A DNA stretch of 64,000 nucleotides from Xanthomonas hydrangeae (GTDB lineage Bacteria; Pseudomonadota; Gammaproteobacteria; Xanthomonadales; Xanthomonadaceae), in NCBI GenBank assembly GCA_905142475.1, contig LR990730.1, forward strand, positions 4,030,001-4,094,000, written 5' to 3'. Below are positions 1-6,149 of the stretch, piece by piece (positions within the stretch are counted from its first letter, which is position 1; each line of letters starts with the position of its first letter). The translations under genes and the position numbers were made by a program. The notes under the pieces were generated by a model. It worked only from the letters and a program-made list of their open reading frames with translations. It had not been told where the DNA came from and did not search any database.

Positions 1-77
1 ACACCATCGCGCACCTTCGCCAGGCAGAGCGTGCGATCGGCTGTGGCGCAGAAGCCGTGGAGGAACGCCCGCGATGA
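1..77 (+). CDS. 3' end of an unidentified CDS (partial, runs off the left edge)
   Basis: An open frame enters from the left edge (codons from base 3) and stops at TGA 75-77. Its last residues read ...AERAIGCGAEAVEERPR. The stop overlaps the ATG of the next gene in an ATGA arrangement (74-77), the same tight coupling used by every gene that follows, which is the main reason to believe the frame is coding. Only about 24 residues are visible, so no family can be given. It is probably a further small gene of the integrated element. Confidence 0.5.
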   Translation, partial: TIAHLRQAERAIGCGAEAVEERPR

Positions 78-346
78 CCCAGCGCGAGATATCGCATGCC
101 GAACCGCTTCCCGCCTGCAGGGCCGGTCACGCAGCACGACACATCGTCGATAGCCGGCGTCTGCAGGCCGGTGGCGGGCATGCCATCGAATGCCGATGCG
201 GGCGCACCAAGAAGCACGCCGACTTCGACCAGGCGCTGGCCGAGTGGAAGCGTATGCACCGCATCCGCGTGCCACCCCAAGCTGCGCCTGCAGACAGCAA
301 CGTGGTGCAACTCGGCCTGCGCCTGCGTGGAGGCACCAGCCGGTGA
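74..346 (+). CDS. Small hypothetical protein with a possible Cys/His zinc site
   Basis: A 90-residue protein I do not recognise. The middle reads ECRCGRTKKHADFDQALAEWKRMH, so a Cys-x-Cys pair followed by basic and His residues could form a zinc ribbon or nucleic acid contact (inference). GGAGGAA lies about 9 nt before the ATG, supporting this start. The ATG overlaps the upstream stop and its own stop overlaps the GTG of the next gene. Position inside a chain of tiny overlapping genes that ends in an integrase suggests an element-borne regulatory or accessory protein. A second frame that overlaps most of this gene starts at 96 and is rejected as a shadow. Confidence 0.65.
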   Translation: MTQREISHAEPLPACRAGHAARHIVDSRRLQAGGGHAIECRCGRTKKHADFDQALAEWKRMHRIRVPPQAAPADSNVVQLGLRLRGGTSR

Positions 347-549
347 ACGACGAGGACACAGAAGCGCACCGTCGCCAATGCGAAGCGCGTCACTGGCTGC
401 AACAGGGGTACACCGACGCCAGATCGGTCTCCCTGCTGCAGCAGCTGATCGCCGCCAAGCGCGGCGACCAGGCGGCACAGGATCTGCGCGACGAGATGCG
501 CGAGCAGTGGAAGAGCCGCCGGCAGTGGCAGCAGGAGCAGCTGCTGTGA
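343..549 (+). CDS. Small hypothetical element protein
   Basis: A 68-residue, strongly charged protein starting at GTG 343 (VNDEDTEAHRRQC...). The GTG overlaps the previous stop (GTGA) and has GGAGG 9 nt upstream, which is why I prefer it to the longer frame from 190. The C-terminal half (LRDEMREQWKSRRQWQQEQLL) is predicted helical with Glu/Gln/Arg periodicity. No family recognised. Its stop shares bases with the next ATG (TGATG), so translation is probably coupled along the small operon. Confidence 0.6.
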   Translation: MNDEDTEAHRRQCEARHWLQQGYTDARSVSLLQQLIAAKRGDQAAQDLRDEMREQWKSRRQWQQEQLL

Positions 550-767
550 TGGGGCGAATCCTGCATTTCGCAGACCTGCAGCGGATCTGTTCGCCGGACG
601 GCCCACCCCCGCGCCTCGTCGCGGTCTGCCGCTGGGCAGACCGCGAGGGCATCCGCTACCGCTACGACCGCAAGGGCCGGATCTGGACAACGATTGACGC
701 TGTGAACGCCGCGCTCGGCATCGCCGAGCCTGCGGCCAACCAAGAAAATGCCATGGAGCTGATCTGA
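549..767 (+). CDS. Small DNA-binding or excisionase-like protein (DUF4224-like, tentative)
   Basis: A 72-residue protein starting at ATG 549, overlapping the previous stop. The body reads LQRICSPDGPPPRLVAVCRWADREGIRYRYDRKGRIWT: a short helical unit followed by 'adre GIRYRYD KGRIWT', the layout of the small DUF4224/excisionase-like proteins that often sit directly before proteobacterial phage integrases. That similarity is from memory and is inference. The stop overlaps the integrase ATG (TGATG at 765-769), so the two are translationally coupled, as expected for a recombination directionality factor and its integrase. Confidence 0.55.
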   Translation: MGRILHFADLQRICSPDGPPPRLVAVCRWADREGIRYRYDRKGRIWTTIDAVNAALGIAEPAANQENAMELI

Positions 768-1954
768 TGGGACGCGGTAGAAAAAGGAAGTTCAACCCTG
801 CTATTCCGGCGCACATTGACCAGGCAGCGCTTCCCAAGGGCGTCTATTGGGAGGACAACCGCTGGTATCTCTTAGAAGCTCATCCCGAAGGGGGGCGTCC
901 GCGAAAGCGGACGGTCGCCCATGCCGAGATTCGGCTCTCTGAGCTCCACGGCATCGCTGAGGCCGCGGCCGGCAATGAGGTCCGAGGCACACTGGCTTAC
1001 CTCACCGAGCGCCTTGAGGAGTCCACCGAATTTGCCGAGTTGTCGAAGGACACCCAACGGGATTACCGCTGGTGCGCGGAGACCGCAACTACCTACGTGC
1101 TCAAGGACGGATCGACGCTCGGCAAGATGCAGATTGCGCGCATCAACGTGCCAGCAATGCAGCGCCTGGTCGAGACGCTGGCGGGAGGTCGGCCGGCAAC
1201 CAAACTGCAGCCGGCAATCGAACCGCGGCCCAGCAAAGCCAACCACGTGCTGCGCTACCTGCGCCGCGCGTTCGGCTGGGGCATACGCATGGGCTTATGC
1301 GAGCACAACCCTGCCAAGGGTGTCCGCCAGGCAAAGGAGCGCGGCGAGCACAACATGCCCGAATCCGATGTGTTTGCCACTGTGCTGACCTTCGCGCTCG
1401 AACGCGGCAGCCTCAAGGCGCATACGCGTGGCAGCGTGCCGCCTTACCTCCACGCCGTGATGCTGCTCGCCTACAACGTGCGCCTGCGCGGTATTGAGGT
1501 CACAGACCTGACAGATGCGCACGCAGAGGCTGAGGGCATACGGAGCAGTCGCCGCAAAGGCTCACGTGACACGATCACCGCCTGGAACGACGACCTCCGC
1601 CAAGCGTGGGCATGGCTGGCGGCCTATCGGCAAAAAGCGATGAACGCGCATGGACGGCCCGTGCACATGAAAGCCGAGCGTCGCCGGCTCTTGGTGAATC
1701 AGTCAGGTACGCCCCTGAGCAAATCAGCGCTAGACAGCGCTTGGCAGCGGATGATCGCGCTCGCCATCAAGGATGGTGTCATCACAGCTGAACAGCGATT
1801 CAGCTTACACGGACTGAAGCATCGGGGCATCACCGATACAGCAGGCACCCGCGCGGACAAGCAGGAGGCCGCCGGGCACGCGACGCAACAAATGACTAAC
1901 AGATATGCCCACGATGTGCCGCTTGTCCAACCCCCTTGCCGCAAACCTACCTAA
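767..1954 (+). CDS. Tyrosine recombinase / phage-type integrase
   Basis: A 395-residue site-specific recombinase, the usual length for a genomic island or phage integrase. The N-terminal part is basic (MGRGRKRKF) and is followed by a core-binding region at about 85-190. The catalytic half holds the box I arginine in YNVRLRGIEV (about 245), a box II HGLKHRG in which Lys stands where most family members have Arg, a GH motif (about 371) and the nucleophile Tyr in TNRYAHD (about 382). GGAG lies 8 nt before the ATG. It is the last gene of the overlapping small-gene chain and lies about 440 bp from the 3' end of tRNA-Lys, pointing to tRNA-directed integration. Confidence 0.92.
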   Translation: MGRGRKRKFNPAIPAHIDQAALPKGVYWEDNRWYLLEAHPEGGRPRKRTVAHAEIRLSELHGIAEAAAGNEVRGTLAYLTERLEESTEFAELSKDTQRDYRWCAETATTYVLKDGSTLGKMQIARINVPAMQRLVETLAGGRPATKLQPAIEPRPSKANHVLRYLRRAFGWGIRMGLCEHNPAKGVRQAKERGEHNMPESDVFATVLTFALERGSLKAHTRGSVPPYLHAVMLLAYNVRLRGIEVTDLTDAHAEAEGIRSSRRKGSRDTITAWNDDLRQAWAWLAAYRQKAMNAHGRPVHMKAERRRLLVNQSGTPLSKSALDSAWQRMIALAIKDGVITAEQRFSLHGLKHRGITDTAGTRADKQEAAGHATQQMTNRYAHDVPLVQPPCRKPT

Positions 1955-1957
1955 CCA

Positions 1958-2296
1958 TCACTTGGTGCGATAAAGACTTTCGAGGGGTAGGGCATCAAGC
2001 CCCTTTTCACCACACATCGACTTATAAACCGCGTAGCACTGAGCAATTTTGCTCTTCACAAGTGGGGAGTCACGTTGGTCTAGAAGAGCGACAGCGTGAC
2101 CATCCTCATCCTGAACGCCTATGCCGGACCGCCCAATGTCATCCCAGTCTTGCTGGTTCTCGACTTCTAATTCGGTAGCTCTTGTTCGGGTAATGCCTTT
2201 GAGAGCAACGGAGCAAGCAGCTGAAAAAAGCTTCTGATGCTCTACGAGCCCCTGGTACTCCTCTACCTGCTCACCTGTGCGAAAGTCACTCGTCAT
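1958..2296 (-). CDS. Orphan hypothetical protein between integrase and tRNA-Lys
   Basis: A 112-residue protein not recognised as any family. The frame is open up to 2407, but that extension runs through the tRNA terminator. I place the start at ATG 2296 because GGGAGG lies 9 nt upstream and the frame then makes a balanced, acidic soluble protein (MTSDFRTGEQVEEY..., ending ...LPLESLYRTK). No signal peptide or membrane segment is visible. It converges on the integrase with only 3 bp between the stops. Its base composition is less GC-rich than the core genes. It lies at the integration junction, so it is probably cargo at the element's extreme right end. Confidence 0.6.
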   Translation of the reverse strand: MTSDFRTGEQVEEYQGLVEHQKLFSAACSVALKGITRTRATELEVENQQDWDDIGRSGIGVQDEDGHAVALLDQRDSPLVKSKIAQCYAVYKSMCGEKGLDALPLESLYRTK

Positions 2297-2352
2297 AACA
2301 AACTGCCTCCCGTGTAGTGATGTAATTTTCCCGGCAATTTTCCCGCCACAAA

Positions 2353-2390
2353 GAAAAACAGCCACTTCGCTTTTGCTAAGTGGCTGTTTT
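2353..2390 (-). terminator. Bidirectional hairpin terminator after tRNA-Lys
   Basis: A 9-bp stem CAGCCACTT / AAGTGGCTG (2359-2367 with 2378-2386) is flanked by A-runs on the left and T-runs on the right, so it has a U-tract in either direction. It lies 4 nt past the CCA end of tRNA-Lys and probably ends the tRNA operon transcript. It would also block read-in from the integrated element toward the tRNAs. Confidence 0.8.
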
Positions 2391-2393
2391 ATT

Positions 2394-2469
2394 TGGTGGG
2401 CCGTCAAGGATTCGAACCTTGGACCTATTGATTAAGAGTCAACTGCTCTACCAACTGAGCTAACGGCCC
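2394..2469 (-). tRNA. tRNA-Lys (CTT); likely attachment site of the element
   Basis: A 76-nt cloverleaf with 7-bp acceptor stem GGGCCGT / ACGGCCC, D-arm, anticodon loop CTCTTAA (anticodon CTT, Lys), T-arm with GGTTCGAATCC, and an encoded CCA end. It is the last tRNA of the Pro-Arg-His-Lys cluster. Its 3' end faces the integrase element on the left, the orientation expected when an element integrates into the 3' part of a tRNA gene and restores it. Confidence 0.95.
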
Positions 2470-2553
2470 TGAAACTGGTCGCACAGTGTATGTGCGTTTT
2501 TGCTTCGTTGCAACACCCCGCGATGCGTCGGGTCCAACATTTCCTGCAATCAG

Positions 2554-2631
2554 TGGGGTGGCTGAGGGGACTCGAACCCCCGACATCTGGAATCACAATC
2601 CAGTACTCTAACCAGCTGAGCTACAGCCACC
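2554..2631 (-). tRNA. tRNA-His (GTG)
   Basis: The acceptor stem GTGGCTG / CAGCCAC is preceded by the extra G (-1, position 2631) that is diagnostic for tRNA-His, with C as discriminator and an encoded CCA. The anticodon loop TTGTGAT gives anticodon GTG. It lies between tRNA-Arg and tRNA-Lys in one transcriptional direction. Confidence 0.96.
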
Positions 2632-2662
2632 ACTGAAAACCTACTTCCTACCGCACCGCCGA

Positions 2663-2739
2663 TGGCGCGCCCGACAGGACTCGAACCTGTAACCGCCGGC
2701 TTAGAAGGCCGGTGCTCTATCCGGTTGAGCTACGGGCGC
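2663..2739 (-). tRNA. tRNA-Arg (TCT)
   Basis: A 77-nt cloverleaf with acceptor GCGCCCG / CGGGCGC, anticodon loop CTTCTAA (anticodon TCT, decoding AGA/AGG), T-arm GGTTCGAGTCC and encoded GCCA end. It is the second gene of the four-tRNA cluster in transcription order. Confidence 0.96.
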
Positions 2740-2781
2740 CCGGACCGAACGTTGCATTCCCACGCCGCAAGAAGCTCGGAA

Positions 2782-2858
2782 TGGTCGGGGTAGAGGGATT
2801 CGAACCCCCGACATCCTGCTCCCAAAGCAGGCGCGCTACCAGACTGCGCTATACCCCG
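2782..2858 (-). tRNA. tRNA-Pro (TGG)
   Basis: A 77-nt cloverleaf with acceptor CGGGGTA / TACCCCG, anticodon loop TTTGGGA (anticodon TGG), T-arm GGTTCGAATCC and encoded ACCA. It is the promoter-proximal gene of the tRNA cluster. Confidence 0.96.
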
Positions 2859-2896
2859 GCGGGACCTTTCAATCCCGAAGGCTGGAAAGGTCGGCT

Positions 2897-2925
2897 ATTT
2901 TGGGAACGATTGGCCTCGCTGTCAA
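2897..2925 (-). promoter_or_regulatory. Promoter of the Pro-Arg-His-Lys tRNA operon
   Basis: On the minus strand a perfect -35 TTGACA (2920-2925) is followed by a 17-bp spacer and -10 CAAAAT (2897-2902). The bases just after the -10 are GC-rich (AGCCGACC), which resembles the discriminator of stable RNA promoters under stringent control (inference). It lies about 39 bp upstream of tRNA-Pro. Confidence 0.65.
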
Positions 2926-3010
2926 TCACTCTGCGTCAATTCGCCGATCCGGTATCCTCGCGACAACGCTCACCACCATGGCGAGCACCTACATTTCATG
3001 GAGAACACGC

Positions 3011-3772
3011 ATGCGTAGCGGCAACCCTGCCCTTCGGGAATCCACATTCCTCGACCTTGGCTCCGGCTCGGTGGTCACCCGCGACGGCCAGGCGATGACC
3101 CTCAACGGTACCGTCAACAAGACCGGTGCGTTGTTGTTGATGGCCGTACTCACCGCCGCCTTCGCCTGGTCGCAGTCGATCGGTGCCGATGGCATGCCAT
3201 TGCCTGCAGCCAAGCTGTACATGATTGCCGGCGCCATCGGCGGGCTGGTGTTCGCACTGGCGACCAGCTTCAAGCCGACCTGGGCACCGATCACCGCGCC
3301 GCTGTATGCGCTGGTGGAAGGCTTCTTTCTTGGCTCGATTTCGGCGGTGTACGAGGCGCGCTTCAACGGCATCGTGTTCCAGGCGGTGCTGCTGACCTTC
3401 GGCACGATGTTCGCGCTGCTGTTTGCCTACCGCAGTGGACTGATCAAGGCCACCGAGAACTTCAAGCTGGGCGTGGTTGCGGCCACCGGCGGCATTGCGC
3501 TGGTGTATCTGGCGACCATTGTGCTCGGCTTGTTCGGCGTGCGTATTCCGTTCATCCACGACTCGGGGCTGATCGGCATCGGCTTCAGCCTGTTCGTGGT
3601 GGTGGTGGCGGCACTGAATCTGGTGCTGGACTTCGACTTCATCGAAAGCGGTGTGGAACAGGGCGCTCCCAAGCACATGGAGTGGTACGGCGCATTCGGC
3701 CTGATGGTGACGCTGGTGTGGCTGTACATCGAGTTCCTGCGCTTGTTGTCGAAGCTGCAGTCGCGCAACTGA
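3011..3772 (+). CDS. Bax inhibitor-1 / YccA family membrane protein
   Basis: A 253-residue integral membrane protein. After a soluble N-terminus (MRSGNPALRESTFLDLGSG) seven hydrophobic segments follow from about residue 35 to 245, e.g. GALLLMAVLTAAFAW and IGIGFSLFVVVVAALNLVLDF, which fits the bacterial BI-1-like family (PF12811 type rather than YbhL). The family is linked to membrane stress and ion leak, but its role in this organism is not established. I chose ATG 3011 because GGAGA lies 8 nt upstream; an open frame continues to 2900 through the tRNA promoter. It is transcribed away from the tRNA cluster. Confidence 0.85.
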   Translation: MRSGNPALRESTFLDLGSGSVVTRDGQAMTLNGTVNKTGALLLMAVLTAAFAWSQSIGADGMPLPAAKLYMIAGAIGGLVFALATSFKPTWAPITAPLYALVEGFFLGSISAVYEARFNGIVFQAVLLTFGTMFALLFAYRSGLIKATENFKLGVVAATGGIALVYLATIVLGLFGVRIPFIHDSGLIGIGFSLFVVVVAALNLVLDFDFIESGVEQGAPKHMEWYGAFGLMVTLVWLYIEFLRLLSKLQSRN

Positions 3773-3774
3773 GT

Positions 3775-3804
3775 GGGGAATCGGGAATCGGGATTGGGGA
3801 ATCG
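3775..3804 (+). repeat. GGGAATCGGGAATC short intergenic repeat
   Basis: A tandem run of the 8-bp unit GGGAATCG with small variants directly after a stop codon. The same unit recurs at 5261-5290, 14134-14161, 14231-14256, 34010-34030 and 34061-34094 in either orientation, always between genes. Confidence 0.75.
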
Positions 3805-3862
3805 CAACAGCGATCCCTTCGCCTGATGGCTTGGCACTGGCTTCAAACAACCCGCTTCCAGC

Positions 3863-3892
3863 AAAAAGAAAGGGCGCCCAGGCGCCCTTTCT
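3863..3892 (-). terminator. Terminator after isocitrate dehydrogenase
   Basis: A long stem AGAAAGGGCGCC / GGCGCCCTTTCT with a tiny loop is followed on the minus strand by TTTTT. It lies 24 nt past the icd stop and fits Rho-independent termination. Confidence 0.85.
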
Positions 3893-3915
3893 TGTTTTGC
3901 AGCTCGCTTCGATGC

Positions 3916-4923
3916 TTAGAGGCGGCTGGCGATCGCCTTGGCGAAGCCCATGGTGTTGCCGGTGCCGCCCAGATCGGGGGTCAGCGCGTCCTTGGCTTCC
4001 AGCGTGGCCACGATGGCTTCGCGCAGGCGCTCGGCGTTCTGCGGCTGACCGATGTGGTCCAGCATCTGCGCCGCGCCCAGCAGCAGCGCGCACGGGTTGG
4101 CCTTGCCCTGCCCTGCGATGTCAGGCGCCGAGCCGTGCACGGCCTCGAAGATCGCCGCGTCCACACCGATGTTGGCGCCCGGGGCCAGGCCCAGGCCGCC
4201 GACCAGACCGGCGCACAGGTCGGAGATGATGTCGCCGAACAGGTTGGTGGTCACGATGATGTCGAACTGTTCCGGACGCATCACCAGCTGCATGCAGGTG
4301 TTGTCGACGATCATTTCCTGGAATTCGATTTCCGGGTACTGCGTCGCCACGTCACGTGCCACCTTCAGGAACAGGCCCGAGGTCGACTTGATGATGTTGG
4401 CCTTGTGCACCGCGGTGACCTTCTTGCGGCCAGTGGCGCGGGCGAGGTCGAAGGCATAGCGCACGATGCGCTCGGAGCCCTTGCGGGTGACGCGGGCGCC
4501 GGAGAACGCGGTCTCGCCATCCTCGGATACGGTCTGGCCTTCGCTCAGGTAGGCGCCCTCGGTGTTCTCGCGCACCGTGATCAGGTCCACGCCATCGGCG
4601 AAACGCGACTTGGTATTGGGAAACGACTTGGCCGGACGCACGTTGGCGTACAGGTCGAACTTGCGACGCATGGCGACGTTGATCGAGCTGAAACCTTCGC
4701 CGACCGGCGTGGTCAGCGGGCTCTTCAGCGCCACCTTGTTCTTGGTGATCGAAGCCAGGGTGGACTCGGGCAACAGATCGCCGTGCTTTTCCAGCGCGAC
4801 CAGGCCAGCGTCGGCGTACTCGTAGGTCAGGCCAGCTTGCAGCGCGTCGAGCACGAACAGCGTGGCATCCATGATCTCCGGGCCAATACCGTCGCCGCGG
4901 ATGACCGTGATTGTCTGCGTCAT
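3916..4923 (-). CDS. NAD-dependent isocitrate dehydrogenase (isocitrate/isopropylmalate dehydrogenase family)
   Basis: A 335-residue enzyme that oxidatively decarboxylates isocitrate to 2-oxoglutarate in the TCA cycle. Seen: RGDGIGPEI near the N-terminus; the substrate loop S-x2-NVAMRRKFDLYANVRP (about 80-100); RENTEGAY; the Mg-binding NLFGDIISD; and the nucleotide region EAVHGSAPDIAG. The short single-domain length matches the NAD-type IDH subfamily rather than the larger NADP enzymes; homoisocitrate or isopropylmalate dehydrogenase are alternatives, less likely without leu genes nearby. The start at ATG 4923 gives the MTQTITVIRGDG N-terminus. Confidence 0.85.
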   Translation of the reverse strand: MTQTITVIRGDGIGPEIMDATLFVLDALQAGLTYEYADAGLVALEKHGDLLPESTLASITKNKVALKSPLTTPVGEGFSSINVAMRRKFDLYANVRPAKSFPNTKSRFADGVDLITVRENTEGAYLSEGQTVSEDGETAFSGARVTRKGSERIVRYAFDLARATGRKKVTAVHKANIIKSTSGLFLKVARDVATQYPEIEFQEMIVDNTCMQLVMRPEQFDIIVTTNLFGDIISDLCAGLVGGLGLAPGANIGVDAAIFEAVHGSAPDIAGQGKANPCALLLGAAQMLDHIGQPQNAERLREAIVATLEAKDALTPDLGGTGNTMGFAKAIASRL

Positions 4924-5300
4924 AACGTTGGGTTTCCGAACTTGAAGGGGGGGAGCGCCAGCCGTAAAACCCGGCAGAGCGGCGCAAGGAGGTTTCACAG
5001 GCAATTATGCCCGATGCCGGTGAAGGCGCCCAAACCGACCTTGGTCTAAGAGCGGCCCGGATGACCCAAGCGGGACCTCGACAGCGAAGCGAGTAGCGGC
5101 ACAGAACGGCCGTGTGTGCACTGCGGGCAGGCAGACCGGAACCCCAGCGTGCAGATCCCCGAACATACCCACCCCTAGCCTTCGGCCGGCGCCGCACAAC
5201 CAAACCGCAAAAAGACAACGCCACCGGCAACGGGCGGCACTCGCGCCTACCCGCTGTTACGAATCCCGAATCACCACCCCCGACTCCCCCCCTCGGCGCA
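4924..5300. other. 377-bp intergenic region upstream of icd
   Basis: No convincing ORF. It should hold the icd promoter (minus strand), but I see no clear -35/-10 pair. One copy of the GGGAATC-type repeat, in reverse orientation, lies at 5261-5290, just past the stop of the AhpD-like gene. Confidence 0.5.
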
Positions 5301-5696
5301 TCAGTCGTGCGCGTGCTGCGCCGGGGCCTGCGCGCCGCCTTCGAGCTGGTCGAGGAAATCCACCGCCCGGCGCAGATGCGGGATGACGATGGAGCCGCCG
5401 ACCACCAGGCCGACCGAGAAGGTTTCGAAGAACTCTTCGCGGGTCACGCCGGCCTCCTTGCACTGGGCGACGTGGTAGCTGATGCAGTCGTCGCAGCGCA
5501 GCACCATCGAGGCGACCAGGCCGAGCAGCTCCTTGGTTTTGACGTCCAGCGCGCCGGCCTGGTAGGTCTGGGTGTCCAGCGCGAAGAACCGGCGCACGAC
5601 CTGGTTCGGCTCGGCCAGGATGCGCTGGTTCATGCGCTGGCGGAATTCGGTGAACTCGCGCAGGCGGTCGTCGCTGCCGCTGTCGGTCTCACTCAT
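5301..5696 (-). CDS. AhpD-like / carboxymuconolactone decarboxylase family protein
   Basis: A 131-residue all-helical protein. The redox motif RCDDCISYHVAQC (about 67-79) has the CxxC-x3-H pattern of AhpD-like peroxidase partners, followed by the conserved GVTREEFFETF helix. Family members act as alkyl hydroperoxidase or peroxidase components, or as decarboxylases when the cysteines are absent. Its ATG overlaps the stop of the glutaredoxin gene by 4 bp (ATGA at 5693-5696), so the two form a small thiol-redox operon. The substrate cannot be told from sequence. Confidence 0.85.
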   Translation of the reverse strand: MSETDSGSDDRLREFTEFRQRMNQRILAEPNQVVRRFFALDTQTYQAGALDVKTKELLGLVASMVLRCDDCISYHVAQCKEAGVTREEFFETFSVGLVVGGSIVIPHLRRAVDFLDQLEGGAQAPAQHAHD

Positions 5697-6001
5697 GCCT
5701 GGCCGCCTGCGGTGCCGGCCAGCAATGGTTCGAGCTTGCCGGCACGATGCATGGCCATCATGTCGTCGTAGCCGCCCACATGGACGTCGCCGACGAAGAT
5801 CTGCGGCACGCTGGTGCGCTTGGCCAGCGCGACCATCTTGTTGCGCTCGGCCGGGTCCAGGTCGATACGTACCTCGGTCCAGGTCCGGCCCTTGCTCTTG
5901 AGGAAATTCTTGGCCGCCACGCAGTACGGGCAGATCGCGGAGGAGTACAGGGTGATCTGCGGGCCGGTGGCCGCATCCTGCACGTTAAGGTCTTGGCTCA
6001 C
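5693..6001 (-). CDS. grxC: Glutaredoxin (CPYC, class 3 type)
   Basis: A 102-residue dithiol glutaredoxin. The active site ICPYCVAAKNFL, the cis-Pro loop TSVPQIFVGD and the GGYDDMMAM glutathione-binding segment are all present. It reduces disulfides with glutathione in the cytoplasm. I set the start at GTG 6001 because GGAG lies about 7 nt upstream and the family starts shortly before the beta-strand QITLYSS; the frame stays open to 6034. It is translationally coupled to the AhpD-like gene, which suggests a joint role in peroxide or thiol repair (inference). Confidence 0.9.
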   Translation of the reverse strand: MSQDLNVQDAATGPQITLYSSAICPYCVAAKNFLKSKGRTWTEVRIDLDPAERNKMVALAKRTSVPQIFVGDVHVGGYDDMMAMHRAGKLEPLLAGTAGGQA

Positions 6002-6149
6002 GGGAAACTCCGTGGTTGGTCTGAGGTCTGACAATGGTACCGGGCGACTGGAATTTCCATGTCGTCACCGCAACACTGTGGATTAACTGTCGATTCACGC
6101 CATTGCGCCGCGCTGCCCGCATGCTCCGCGCATCACCTGGGAGTTCCAC

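Noticed and set aside
96..767. Long plus-strand ORF of 223 codons overlapping the micro-genes
   Set aside because: Its first two thirds are Arg/Ala/Ser-rich shadow sequence out of frame with three better supported small genes; only the last 72 codons (from 549) look real and are annotated.
3682..5049. 455-codon plus-strand ORF opposite icd
   Set aside because: It is the complement of the isocitrate dehydrogenase gene; the composition (Gln, Arg, Gly, His rich) is typical of antisense frames in high-GC DNA.
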